Assembly: GCA_029204225.1 (NCBI GenBank)
Contig: CM055097.1
Coordinates: 45,139,366 to 45,203,365 of the forward strand
DNA length: 64,000 nucleotides
DNA from: Diphasiastrum complanatum
Taxonomy: Eukaryota; Streptophyta; Lycopodiopsida; Lycopodiales; Lycopodiaceae
Direction of reading: 5' to 3'
Shown in pieces: positions 11,616 to 24,400 of this stretch. Position numbers and translations under genes: made by a program. The notes beneath the pieces were generated by a model, which was given only the letters and a program-made list of their open reading frames with translations, did not search any database and was not told the DNA's origin. Every line of letters begins with the position of its first letter. The stretch's first letter is position 1.

Positions 11616-11800
11616 TGGATCAGCGCGCGAAGTAGGAGAACCCAGGATATGAAGTCAGGTAGAGCGCGTCGAACCGATACCTGAGCTCTACAAAACTGAT
11701 AGCTGGTAGCGGATGGCAGATAGCGGATTCAGCGCGCGCGAGTAATCGCGGTTCGTAAGAAGTTTGTTTCGAGCGCGCTGAATCGCTATCGCATGGATGT
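11616..11800. repeat. CpG-rich inverted repeat
   Basis: The segment contrasts sharply with its A+T-rich surroundings. It contains many CGCG runs and an inverted repeat: GCGGATTCAGCGCGC (about 11723-11737) against GCGCGCTGAATCGCT (about 11773-11787), with a loop of about 35 bp. Further GATAGC/TAGCGGAT repeats lie to the left. It could be the end or arm of a foldback DNA transposon, but no matching outer end was found. Confidence 0.55.
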
Positions 11801-12013
11801 AGAGAACTGTAAGAACTTTAAACAAAAAAAATTCAACGTTGTCCATCAGTATATATAGAGAAAATTTGAAATGATTGCAAACGTCATGGGTTGGATGTCC
11901 GAGGCTCGAATTACGATGATGATTTCTCCGAGGCTTGTCAATTAAATCAAACTAAATATCCATCTATCATCAAAATGATTAGTCGATATCGAATAAAACA
12001 GAATTAATTTCAA

Positions 12014-12072
12014 CTAAAGTATGGTCACATCTACAATTAAAGCTACAAAAGTATGGTCACATCTACAATTTA
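12014..12072 (+). repeat. Short direct duplication
   Basis: AAAGTATGGTCACATCTACA is present twice, about 34 bp apart (near 12016 and 12049). It looks like a replication-slippage or microhomology duplication. Confidence 0.7.
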
Positions 12073-12193
12073 TTACTGAAATTGACAATGTTAAGCTATA
12101 AATATTTGACCTTTTTATATAAATTTGAATTCCTTTCAAAATATCGTAATAGTTTTTAGCTTGATATCTAAATTGTGCTCTTCTATAAAACCA

Positions 12194-13815
12194 CTAAAAA
12201 AGTTGAACTAAATATTTATTTCTTGAATTGTGTCCTCCATGATTTGTTGCTCTATGATATGCTCCCCTTGCTTGCCAATGAGATTTTTCCATGCCTTGTG
12301 ATGACCATATACTTAAGCTCCCATATTCATTTGCAAAATAAGTTGCATGATGAAGAAGAATGTGCTGCAAACAATAGTTTTGATTAGTTACATCAGTAGA
12401 AAAAAATATAAACCTGAATGAGAAAAGTACCAGATAATGATGCACCATGTAATGAGTAACATTGTCTTTTCCCCAACAATCATGTACAAATTCAAAAAAT
12501 GTGGTGCAGTGATTTTGCAAAGTCCTCATATCTTCTAATGATAGGTTTTCTTTCCTGATAACACCTATGAGTTTGTCTAAGTTGGTCCCTTTTCCACTCG
12601 ATTACTTCCTTCCAGTGTTCGTGTGGCTTGAACAATTGCTCTCCAAATTTCGTATATGACACTTGATTTTTTGTATGTGTGATTGGATAAGAATCTTCTT
12701 GCTTTAGCACCTCCAATTGATGGCTTATTAGGAACGTTTCCTTTTTTCCCGGAGAGTTTGTCACTTTTTTCAATCATGACATTCCCTTTATGTAGTCCTG
12801 CATTTGATAGAACTATTTCCAACCTCCTGATTGCTGCTTTAGCCACAGACTCCGGTTTATGATTCCATGCTAGTAGAATATGCAGGTAAATAAGTTTTTC
12901 AATAATACGAACCTCAGCATGCAATGTGCATATGTGAACATATTTTAATGGAATTGGCAGAACACTTTTCATATTTGGATCTTCAGCTTCTCGTGTTGGG
13001 CCAGTGTTTGTTGATCATCCCAAATTCATATTGTAGCAATCCTTCATGCAATAAAGACATGGATGCTTTAATGTTGTCCCATGAGAGACATTATACATAC
13101 ATTTTAATGTTTTCAAATCCCCTGCAAGGTGCCATTGAATTTGAAAACTTCCATGGTTTTTGACTGTACATTTCTCACCCTCCAAATGTTTCCTTATAAT
13201 CTCGCCATAATTTGTTCTTGAAAATATCCATGGAAGTATTGTATGGTCTTCTTTCCAGACCTGTAGAGAAACAAGTAATGCATGATATGTCAATAAAAAC
13301 TGGCAAGGTATGAATTGTTAATAAAGATATTCTAAATGAAAATTGAAATGTATACCTGGAATGCCGCCAACCACCATATGTGATTTTCCGATTGAACACT
13401 AAACGTTCGATCATTTGTATCTGAAATTCTGTTCATCAAAGTGACACTCACTCGTTCCAACTTCTGACCCTTGATGATTTCAGATTCATCCAATTTTATT
13501 ACAATAATGGCCGTAGAAAGTCCATGCACCCCCATGTTTCTCTCTAAAATGAAGGCTTATTATTTACTCACTATTATTATGTGTAGCATGTCTTCAAAAT
13601 TTCACTTACTAGTAAGTTTTCAAACTTTTACATTAACATTGACTTTTTCTCGAACTCCATACTACTGTCTTTGCAAGGCAAGGCCATAAATTCATAATTC
13701 GAGCATAAATAGGCTTGCATTTTGAAGCCTTTCCATGGAATTCTGCAATGATTATAGAAACTTCACATTTTTTTTGTTTTGGACTTTGTAGTGCGTATTC
13801 AACAATGATAAACAA
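12194..13815 (-). pseudogene. Unnamed transposase-like gene, degraded
   Basis: Read on the minus strand, successive segments give conserved-looking blocks in order: WHLAGDLKTLKCMYNVS followed by a CLYCM zinc-type pair (about 13060-13140); LPIPLKYVHICTLHAEVRI with EKLI (12880-12970); FGEQLFKPHEHWKEVIEWKR (about 12595-12655); FVHDCWGKDNVTHYM (12450-12500); and EYGSLSIWSSQGMEKSH with RATNHGG (12230-12320). Frame changes are needed near 12975, 12700 and 12500. Between THYMVHHYL and HILLHHATYFA a clean GT-AG intron fits (about 12365-12430), which argues that this was once a spliced gene. The order of blocks resembles large uncharacterised transposon-encoded proteins known to me from invertebrates; I cannot name the superfamily. 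The upstream frames to 13815 are probably its N-terminal part. Confidence 0.5.
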
Positions 13816-16640
13816 AAGGGCCTTGTAATTTTAACTGATTGGGAATAATCTAAAATGTATTTTGAACTCAAAGTCACCTAGAAAAAAAGACTTAATTTTT
13901 GAGAGGTTTATTAGAGTAGTGTTCGCTATTGTGACAAAGCCAAAAACCTGGTGACGAAGCTTAGAAGGGGCTCTTTGCAAAATTTAACATTACTAAGTGC
14001 CCAAGAGATATTTGAAAGGTTACTTTCCCATGTTGAGTGTAACGTAATTGATTTATAAGGATCATTCATGTAACTTTCAAGCATGAACAATTTTTGGTGA
14101 GATCTTTTCATCTAGGACGGGCCCTACCATGAAGTCTTCTTGTTTTCAAGGTACCCTACACCTAGCTCATAACAAGGAAGTCTCTGAAGCAGGGCCGTTC
14201 CACATAATAGAGGCTTGGTCCAGAGGGATTAGCGTATATGCCCCATTGTGATTGAGGTTGGAGGCAAGGACTCACCTTCATCTAATGGAGCAAACATGAT
14301 AGATGCCATCCAGATTTTTTACATTGTGAGAGAGCCTTTTCTACGATTCCATTGACATGGCTTGCTCCCCTAGTCACAGACTCACATTTGAGTACGAGTC
14401 TCACTTGGTCATGAGAGCGACGAATGACATCATCCTAGTGACCTCATGCCTGGGGCCACGTGTGTGGTTTGCAATTAAAGTATAGGATTCAGTGCACTGC
14501 ATATCAATGCCCCCCATACATTCAACCAATATTGACAAATACATTTAATTAAATAAATATATTTATTTATCTATATAGAAATATTTTATATAATAATCTA
14601 ATCAAATAAATAAAAAAATGAGAGATCCAGATTCTGTCGACGAGGCCGCCTTCTTTTTCTTTTCCTCTCTCGATCCAGTCTCTTTCGTATCTCTTCTTCT
14701 TTGCTGATTCTCGTTCGTCTTCGTATTCTTTTTCGTCTTCTTCGTCTCCTTTCTCTTCTGCTTCGTCTTGTTTTTGTGTTCTGGTTTGCGGTAATGGAGC
14801 AGCAGATGGTGTGAAACAGCAAAAGAACGGGATTCGTTGGTAATGATTTGCTCTTGTACCTTTTTCTGTGAAGGATTTTTGGTTTCTTGTGCTAGTGCTT
14901 GTGTGTGTTTAGGTTTTTTTCTGCTAACCCGTACTCACAGTTGAAGAGTGACCACAGGAAATTTTTTATTTAGGGAAACATGGCTGGAATTCCATCTAGT
15001 TTCATGCTACTGACGAGTATGATTGGCATGGTGATGTGGTATGTCATATAGGCTGGAGCGGAATGACCATAGCAGCGCAGGCTGACGAGAAATCAGTAAT
15101 CAACAGGCTGACGAGCTCCGATGGATTACATTGATGAGGTAGCAGTGACATTAGCGTGCAGTCACCTTTTATCTAGATAGCATGTGGTTTCGAGTTGAAT
15201 CGATTTCAGGTTCAGTAATTCTCAAGTATTTACGTTCGGCTCAACGAAGAACCAACCAGCTTTGAACTTTGTTTCTAAGTTGGCATTATCAATAGTAAGT
15301 TTGATAAGATGGATAGAAACATCATAACGCCGGAGGACAAATCTCGCTAGAGTGACAAAGTTGGGACTTAGAACCATTCTTACCAAGTCTGCCATTAACA
15401 AAGATAGCATGAGTGCTTATGCTCTCTTATTAGCTCCCACTTCTTAACTGCATTGTAAGCCTAGTCCTACCGTTATGGCTATCTTTAGCGTTACTTACAC
15501 GGGCTAATGTGGTCTTGCCGTAGAATTATCTTCCTATAGATTTACTTTAAGTTTTGTGACAGACTATAACTGCAGAATTACATGCAAATTTGCAGAGGGT
15601 TGTATAATTCAGTTTTTTTCTAAAGGCCGTTATTAAGTTTTTCAGTCAGAACTAATTCGTCCTATGTGACTGACTATATGTGTATTAAACACTCCGTAAG
15701 GGCATAAGTCAGCAAAGTCTAAAATTAAATATTTGTAAATAACATGTTTTCCAAAGATCTGGCGCAAGGTCAGAACGTCAAAAATGTGCGTTTTTTATCC
15801 ATCGCTCAAAATGAAACGCTTGCTTTGCCATAGCCAACGCGGCCAAGGATTTCATCGGGTGTGACTTCTGTACCCAGAAAACACCTAATTGTTACCTTTA
15901 AAGCAGTCTTGTCATGTAAACTAGTTTACAATCAATTAAAAAGTTTCACAACTATAAACAATGATAAAGGCGGCTAATTAACTGTTTTTTTTAAGCAATG
16001 ACTATGCAAATGTTTAAGAGGTTTGAACTACCAAATTTTGTAGTTTTTTCTTTTAAATATAAGATGAAGTTGATAGACAACAAGTCTAATACAAAAGTAT
16101 GAGACATCAACAAGAGTAAGACACAAATGTTTTGGGCGCTCTGGTTATTGTTTCAATAAGCCCTAAAACAACCATAGCATGGAACACAGTTAGACTTATT
16201 TTTTGAGAGTTCCGCACATTCTCTATCATTGTACCTCAGATCATTGTACTCAATGTGCCATTTGTCATTAATCAAGAATTTTGACAATTCAAGAATCTTA
16301 AACATGTTTTGTTTCTTGAATGAATTCAGCTAGCTTCTCTTTATTTTCGCAATTTTATACTTTGATATGTATCACAGTTCCGGATTATGATTACTTGTTC
16401 TATTTGTTAATGCATTCTTGCTACTAGGTGAATGAAAAATGATCTACTATCAGAGACTTTAATAGCTGTCAATGATGTCTAGATAATTTTTGATAAGCTT
16501 ATCAAACTTGTTCCCTTGATAGTTTTGTAGCAACAATAGAAATTTGCACTTTTTTAATTTTTATTTTACTACAAAATGGACCGATAGCTACTATTCCTGT
16601 CAGTCTAATATATCGGGATCCATATATCATTCGTTGTTAA
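13816..16640. other. No gene seen; includes pyrimidine-rich stretch
   Basis: No supported gene. A C+T-rich stretch at about 14640-14790 gives an artificial Arg-rich frame on the minus strand and a Phe/Ser-rich one on the plus strand; neither is believable. The end of this interval should hold the 5' LTR of the copia remnant whose primer site is at 16655, but I could not fix its left end. Confidence 0.45.
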
Positions 16641-16653
16641 TCCATCATTCAAC

Positions 16654-17560
16654 ATAGTATCAGAGTTCATGTCGTGACATTTAAAAAAAAAAACCTAACA
16701 TGGTATTAGATTAGGTTACTACTTGACCATATATCAAAACAAAAGCTACCCTATCTCGTTTTTTTAATTTCTCTCTCTGTTATCACAAAAAACACATATG
16801 GATTCTTTTAAGTCTGTCTCAATCATAGACAGGTAGATGACACCAACTATCATATGTGAAAATTTAAAGTGAGTCATTTTATTGATTAAAGAACTGTGTA
16901 AAATAATTGATGGCACTAAGGCTAAGTCGCTTATAGATGCACAAGCCATCACCAACTAGAAATAGAAAGATGGTAAGGCCTTCGTATGAATCATTTTAAA
17001 TTTTCAAGACACTCAAATAGGGCATTCAAGCTCTGTCCAAATTTCAAAAGAAGCTTGGAATATTCTGAGCATGACGTTAGAAATGTGGTATCGAAACTCT
17101 ATTTGAGAAATAACTTTTTTCGATTTGAAATTCTAGAAAATGATTCTATAACAATTCATGTTAACGATTCTAAGGGCTTCTATAGGTTTGTTGTATAGGA
17201 CTATGATGTAGTCATGACCCTACTTTATAGTCTACCACGAACTTATAAAAATTGGGTGATGGTTATACCCACTCAAACATAAACTGCTATTTCAAGAGTA
17301 ATCACAATGCTACACCAAGAGGAAACTGGGGGAAACTCGGAGAAATAGCTCTTCAACTAGCACAAAATCCGAGACTCGAGCTTTATTTTCTAAGAAGGGC
17401 ACTAAAGCAATGAGTTTGCAACTTGAATGAAAATGCATTTGTTTATAACTACATGTACGTGGTGATAATATTGATGTATGAAAAATCCTCCTATTTCTAC
17501 AATTTGTAAGTCTTGTATGATGAGCTCTCCTCACTATCACTAGTGGATGATGGAATCATC
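16654..17560 (+). pseudogene. Decayed copia: primer site and gag
   Basis: TAGTATCAGAGTTC at about 16656 follows CAACA, as an LTR end followed by a Met-tRNA primer site would. The gag starts around 16790 and has many stops. Recognisable pieces are KDGKAF (about 16970), QISKEAWNILSM (about 17035-17070), the match to SLYEVRDIASKL-type sequence, and FSKKGTKAMSLQLE (about 17385-17430). It belongs to the same gag family as 6.8-7.3 kb. It is heavily mutated and shows no downstream pol. Confidence 0.65.
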
Positions 17561-17599
17561 CTCCTCAAAAATGTGTTGTGGTCTGCCCATGCAAGTCTT

Positions 17600-18282
17600 T
17601 TGCCTCTGCCGTTGTCTCTCAATCTTTCACGGGCTTGCTAAGTCTTTGTGCCTATGCTTGAGATGTTGTTGCATGTTTCTGAGATACCCTTAGCTCATCA
17701 CGTGAATTTCTAAGCCTGACTTGACAAGAACCTCATGCCAATCATAGCATCTTAACATCTAATCCATCCACAAACATTACATTTACATGGTGAAAACAAG
17801 AAAAGCAAGAAACCAATCAAAAATCAAGAAGCTAGACAAAATAGAGAAATCTTCATCAAATATGGTAAAAAGTGGTACGATTCATCATATTAAATGATCA
17901 TTCAGTACATCAAGCCTTAATCTAGAGTATCATCAAGCTCTCATGTGATGGTAGGCACATGAAGCAAATAGAACACCAAGAAGGCTCTAGAGAAGCTTTA
18001 GAAACACATAGAATTCAAAATTAGACAAACGTAGAATAGCCTCCAAATTAGCACGAAATCCTCTATTTATAGTGGTCCTTTATTGGAATTTGGGGCCTTA
18101 TTAGCTTAATTTGGTCATTACAGCCATTATTACAACTCTCGCCATTTACAAATGTAGCATGGTTGTTTAAGCCTTTTTTTATAATTAACCTTCTAAGCCT
18201 GGTTTATTCTAATGTAGCTCCATGGCTATATTTAGCATTGCAATTATTAAGCTCATGGGCTAATTAAATGCGGGACATGACA
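17600..18282 (-). mobile_element. Gypsy 3' end and LTR, minus orientation
   Basis: On the minus strand the sequence at about 18283-18312 reads LRTKMLK followed by a stop. That is the familiar C-terminus of chromovirus gypsy polyproteins. A purine tract (AAGTAGAGGGAG) follows, then an LTR start TGTCATGTCCCGC at 18282. A minus-strand TATA box (CTATAAATAGAGG) at about 18060-18072 fits an LTR promoter. The left end (about 17600) is uncertain. No coding part of this element is left beside it. Confidence 0.5.
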
Positions 18283-18312
18283 CTCCCTCTACTTAAGCAT
18301 TTTTGTCCTCAA

Positions 18313-19454
18313 AAATGAAGACCATGTAATTCTTTGTCAAGTGCCATGCTCCATGAATGCTCTAGTAGGAGTCGAAATCTCTGGCCACCTTAAAGTAGGA
18401 ATGATCTTCCTGTGTACTGTTCTTGTCGGTAACCATTCTCTTTTGATCAGATATCGTTGCCTTAGGTTTTGCTTCCAACTTATTATTGTAGAACAAGGTT
18501 GTGGCAAATTTTCTGTAGAAAAACCTTTGATCTACAAATTTGTCCCATATATTTAATAAGATCACCAAAGAAGAGTTTTATGAAATTCAGGATTGCCTTA
18601 AGTAGCATCTAGTTTTGCATGGGTTAGTAAAATACATGTATTAAGACATTCAATAGTCTTCTTCCCCAGTATCTTTCTTGATTGGTAGCTATGCATTTCC
18701 TGATGCATCAATTTTTGTCCCTGCATCTGGTGCTGTTGCCTTCTACATTGCTCTATAATGAGGAATGATGATTTTATTTTGTAGCTCCAATGCTTTTGAT
18801 AGAGCAACAAATTCCTTCTGTGGATTCTTCAAATCCCATTTGGCAAAAGTTGTTTGTACACAGCGAATCTTGCAATATTGAATGCGTTATCCAATAGAAC
18901 AAGTTTTTCAAAGCAGTTTTGAAGGTCATTAGGGTAACAAAGATATCCCATACAATCACACGTGACTTCCTTCTTTGAACAACATTTGCAAGAATGTTGC
19001 CTTGTTCGATCAATTGAAGAGTTTCAAGTAATGGCTCCCCAATCTATCAGGTAACTCCTAGGGCTTGCATACCTGGATACATTGGAAGAATCGGTCTGTT
19101 TGATTGGCTTTCCAAAATATTATGGATTAGAGAAACAAAATATTTCCAAGGAAATACATTTGTGAAAGGTTGGAGGAGATTAAGTATCCATGGAAGAATA
19201 AGGTTACTTCACTATTAAAAACATCTCCATACATTTTCTCATATGAAATAGAATCATTTTCAACTTTCAACATATCCTCAACATTTTTTTATAGTAAATT
19301 GAAATGATTTGTAGATTATTTCTTTACAACAACTATACATAGCCAATTGTGGTGTTGATTCTTTTTCCCTTAGTTGATGATCATCATCAGCGTGATGGAT
19401 TGTGTGTAGCTGGTCACTTTGCTCATTTCCACCTGTTTTTTCTAACGGCTCACC
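18313..19454. other. No gene seen; weak minus-strand traces
   Basis: A minus-strand stretch at about 18600-18830 gives ALELQNKIIIPHYRAM and IDASGNA in one broken frame, which looks like a decayed coding fragment I cannot identify. The remainder has only short motif-free frames. Confidence 0.35.
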
Positions 19455-19960
19455 TTGGGGACTGCTCCATCCACCAAGGGTATGGTATGTTGGACTACTT
19501 TTGGCGGAATGCCCTATACTGAAAGTAATCAAGAATGTACGATAAGTGGAATAGGAACAATTCCCTTGTATGTGGGATCATCCTTAAGGATGAGTCTTGA
19601 TAATGTTCTTTATGTAGGAGTTAACCAAGAATTTGCTTAGTGTTGGCCAGTTAATGGATAATGGCCTAGATGTACAATTTAAGCATGGAGTTTGTTCCAT
19701 CCTTAGAAATGATGAATGTATAGCCAAAGGCTTTAAGTTGAACCAAACTACCAACAAAAAAATCAAGTGCCTACGCAAGCACAAAATTGAGGCTGATTGC
19801 CTACTCATGTAGATTGAAGACTACAAAAGCAGCCATGCAGCATGGAAAAGACTAAAGCAGAAGTATGAAGTGAGAACTGTCACTATGATTCACAATGGTT
19901 GGCAATATGCTGATATTGATTTGTCTTTGTGGAAGGTCTAATAAAGTTGCAAGAACAAAT
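19455..19960 (+). pseudogene. Copia protease/pre-integrase fragment
   Basis: The reading GIGTIPLYVGSSLRMSLDNV then LYVGVNQEFA breaks into a second frame at about 19640, which continues LLSVGQLMDNGLDVQFKHG and ECIAKGFKL to about 19810. This is the C-terminal copia protease and GAG-pre-integrase region. Past 19810 the frame gives HAAWKRLKQKYEVRTV, which is gag-like and out of order, so the fragment may be rearranged. The protease active-site DSGAS is missing. Confidence 0.65.
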
Positions 19961-20720
19961 ATAGTTAGTAGCCTTGCCTCCAAAAGTGGTATTCCACCTT
20001 CCTTAGGACCATTGGTACCATCAAATGCTTTAAGTTCTTGCTTATTCAGAACATTCTGATTGATACTCAATTTTGGCTTGGAAGATTGCCCTTGGATTAT
20101 AGGAAACGTCGTTGTGAGATCATCAATAGTCGTACCAAAATAAGGATTGGCATTTATCTTCCCTCTCCCTTATTAAGTTCTTCCCTTGCGCTTCTGCACT
20201 CAGCTCCCACGAAGGAAGGCCCTTGACCCTGACCATTCCCCACTTACTGAATACCAAGGGAATAACTTTAGGCTCAAATTCGGATCATTCAAATTTTCAA
20301 ATAAAGCTCTAGAAGGTGGGTTCTATAGATCTTTCTCTCTAGAGGGTTCCAAAAAACGTGGAATGCAGATTTTTTTCTTAGTTGGTAGTGAAGGCTCTGG
20401 ATGGGGACTCTAGGAGGCTGGGATCAGCTCTCTGTTTGAGTCATACAAGAGTTGCTTCTTTGTTGGATAACCCAATGCAGCAAAGCTTTTTAGTAGGAGG
20501 GATTGCAAAGTAGTACTAGCGTATCATGAGTCCCTACATTCACTCAATGTCCAGGATGAAGCAAAGATTTCTACACCCTAAAACCTTATTCTTTAGTGGC
20601 CCTATACTTGCCAGTTCTAATTCTCTGTGTATGAGTGAAAATTACATGTAAACTTATATCCCTGAATAAATCTTAGGCCCACCACAATACATAGTACAAT
20701 ATGGATTCTGGATTGTCTAG

Positions 20721-20763
<43 letters not shown>

Positions 20764-21233
20764 TCGCCAAAATACATCAACAAAAGTGTGATCTTTTTTG
20801 GAGAATCTTCATTTTTTTGATAGTTTTTCTGTTTCATATTTTGTTCTCTCTTTTCTTGTTGATCTTTTCAAAACTATGAGCGATTTCAGTGTTTGTTTAG
20901 AAGTTATTATGTGACAAGTTAGAAATTGGACACATTAAGGATACGATTCACCAACTCTGAAGAATATAGATGCTAAGTGTCAGAGCTGAGCCACACTGTA
21001 ATCATGACCCCTTTTCCTTCGATCTTTTGGAACCAATTAGTAGATTAAGTGGTTTTGTGTTCTCTTCTTTTTGTTAGTACAAAATGTGAGCTGTTTTTTA
21101 GCCGATAAAAACTGTTTCGAAGAAAGCGTAGTCCCTCTCGGACTTGTCAATTTGGTATTTCTTGCCCCTATAAAAATCTCCAAATCTGTGCTACATTTAT
21201 GACCACAAACTTATTTTTCCTACAATTTTGCAG
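19961..21233. other. Intergenic; 5' flank of the SPA15-like gene
   Basis: No separate gene is supported. A (CT)n tract lies at 20724-20760. A good acceptor-like sequence (CCTACAATTTTGCAG, ending 21233) may end a 5'-UTR intron of the downstream gene, but I could not find the matching first exon. Confidence 0.4.
20724..20760. repeat. (CT)n microsatellite
   Basis: About 18 uninterrupted CT units, about 680 bp upstream of the SPA15-like start codon. Neither flank has the LINE 3' end seen at other (GA)n tracts, so this one may be an ordinary promoter or 5'-UTR pyrimidine tract. Confidence 0.95.
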
Positions 21234-21437
21234 GAGAAGACTTGCGACGATTGCAGAATGTATCAGTTCTGAGGAAAGACAAGCTCTGCAGAGTTCTTAG
21301 ATTGTATTGTTTGCATGCGCTGGTCAGTGGGCTTATGCTGCAGTATCGTAGCTAGAGATTTTCTCCTTGGCAAATGTGTTCCAAGGTCTCCAAAGAGTAT
21401 GTAGATGGATGGTCTGTTCATTATTGTAAGGTTCAAG

Positions 21438-24400
21438 ATGGCTACAAGGTCATCAGCTTTGAGGTTGCCAACATATTTTAAATCAGGGAATAGTCCTATA
21501 TATTCTTCGAAGCAGCAAGGATTGCCACAGCATTTTTGGTTCAGGAAGCCTACTTTTGAATCAAGAGTACATTCAATCATTACTCAAGCCTCCAGGGAAG
21601 ATACAATTCGTGCTTCTTCTAACCAACAAGGTAAAGAGGCAGAGGGGGAACATCAATGTGCACTTCTTAATGCAGCCAAAATACCCTGTGGTGGCTTGGC
21701 GAAAGCTGCTCGGTATGCTTGCAATGATGCATTGTTTGTAAGTGCTGCAGCTCAAACTCTGGATGAGAGGGCTCGGAGTGACCTTACTTTGCTTGCTCAG
21801 TAAGCATTTCATCTAGTCTTTTGTTCTTTGTTTTATGCTCGTAAAAGTTCTGTTAAGAATGACATTCCACTTATCAGGTTCCTAAATTAACAGGGAATTT
21901 TCAAGGTTGGATATGCGAGCTCGGCAAGATGTGGCATTGTTGGGTTCAGGCTTTCTAAAGCTTGATGGTATATTATTCTCGTTTCTATCTTGCCTTGTCC
22001 TCTACGGCTCCTTTGTGTCTTAATTTGTTAACAAACGGTGGACTGGAACAAATCATATAATTCATGTATGAAATTTTATGATTGCAGCTCGGGCCAGGGA
22101 AGATGCTGAAAAGCTTGACACAAGAGCCCGCAGGAAAGTTCAACGCCTGAAGTACATTGCAATGGTATGAGAGGACCAAATGCATTCGGAAATGCACTAT
22201 TGCTGGTCGATATGATTAGCCTTTTTGTGTCAATTGTCTCATCCATGTGAGCTGACAGGGTTTGAAGGAACTTGCTGGTACTGAGTTGAAGATAGCTGCA
22301 GCTGAACACTGGAACGATGGAGCTTTGGAAGTAAGTTTCAATCTGGCTTCAAAGTTAAAGGAATACGAGGCATGTGGTTCTTCAAATTTTTACTATAGGA
22401 GTTAATTTAAGTAGTTGAAGCCCTTGAGCCCATGCGTTCAATGCCAACTTTGGTAATTTTGAAGAGGATGTGTTTATTTTCCTGTAATAGTTATGTTACT
22501 GAAGGTGGCTGTTATGCTAGTGTGAAAATTCATATATGGATACAATTTTCCTGTAGAGGTGTTCCATGTTCAAAAGTGGGTGTTCTATATCAGTTTATTT
22601 ATTTTTTGTCCTTATTTTCATTCTTGTTGTAGCATCTCTGAAAGCTTGGAGACAAGTATTTATCAGGAGGTGTAACTAGCTTATAGTGAAATTGTTTCTA
22701 TCACTACAGGCTGATTTACGACTGGCGGACCTACGAGCTCGAAGGCGAGCCTTGGAAGATTCATTCACTACTTTCCAGGTACTCTTGTTTTATTGGTTCT
22801 TAGTTCTCTAGGTTGGTTTGGACTTTGGAGTCTGGTTGGACTGTCTTTTATGTGCAAAATTTAAGGTTGTGTTCTATTCATGGGAAGTTGTCAAGATATT
22901 TACAGCAATATTTGTATAACTGGGGTTACGGAATGCTAATCATCTTGTTCAAATTGTGTTGGAGGAGCTTGTAGGAGCCATCTACTCTAGAAAGTTGACT
23001 CCTTCAATGATTGAACATGCTAAATGTTCAGTATAATTTCTTTGAAATGAAGTGCTTGTGAATTTGTGCCTCTAAATATATGAAGATATGGAAACTTCAT
23101 TCATTTGGCTAATTTTTATAGTGTCCTAGTCTTCATCATGGCTGTCTGCTCCTTTAGGAGAAGTGATACAAACTTACGTCATTGGTTTCTGCTGAAATAT
23201 AGGAAAGCTAATGTGCACATATCTTTCTTCATAAATGTTACCTGCACTAGGTTGGGCACTTATTCACACGAGTATAAATGTTGTAGTGTATAGGACATGC
23301 CATGCAGGATGAAGTTCATGGTCTACACTTGGTGGGTGGATTCCATAAAGTTGAAGATCTCACACCTTTGTACTATGCCCTGTTAATATCTTTGGACCTA
23401 GACTCGAAATGGTTATCTTAATTTTTTCTGAGAATGTACGCATTGCTTCTAACAACTCCACATGATTTGGGGAAAATGATTGCAAAGTTTAGTCTTATGG
23501 AAATCGATTTGAAACATGGTTCCTGCTGCCATTCTTACAGGCTGTGAAGAATATTCATGTTGAAGTTGCCAAAGTTTTGCGTTTAAGGCAAGTCTTTGAC
23601 TTCTGTTTGAATTTTACATCTTTCATGAATATATTTGTTGGGCTGTTATAAACTGTAGAATTCTAAATAATTTAACAGTACTGAATGTCTATCTTTTTTG
23701 TTCTTTGGTCACTTAGCGCTTTCTATGTAGGCTTGTGATTCTTTATGTTACTCTTTATTGTAAAACCAGATCCAAGAGAACTTCACAAACTTCTGAAGGT
23801 TGTGACGCCAGTAGCGATACTGGAGTTGATCCTGTTATCGACCGAGCTGCTATGGAGGTCTAATTTAAATCCTAAATATGTTTTGAATTTGGTCAATCGT
23901 TGATAGTTATCTGTACAGTTGGTGTTATATATGCCAAGTTGACATCAAAGGGAGCCTATTACCTGCAGCAATTCTTTTTTGTACAGGTTGCTGATTTACA
24001 GAAAAAAGTTTGGGTTTTCCTACAGGATTTATACTGGAGTATTTCTACAGTTTTAGCAGACGTCGAAGGGATTGATTTTTCTGATCCTGATGAGGTGTAC
24101 TACATTTTCATTTTCTTAATTCATCTTCTTTAATTCCTGCATCCTTGGTTCCATTTTCTCCTTTCCCTTGACATTAATGAATATTGTCGGACCTCTCTTT
24201 CACATTAGTGAATATTGTCGGACCTCTAATGAATATTGTCAGCTTCTTTTCCTGAATGTTAAAGCTTCACGCTAGGTCATAGAGACAAGGGGTTACAGGG
24301 ATGTCTGGATTAAATTTTTCTTGGCTGGATATAAAAGCTCATATCTAGGGTTCGGTGCTTGAATGGATGTTCTTGGGAACAGCTAGAATTCATAGTTGCA

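Noticed and set aside
14598-14822. Arg-rich frame on the minus strand
   Set aside because: It is the reverse of a C+T-rich low-complexity stretch (CTTCGTCTTC) and has no domain; composition alone explains it.
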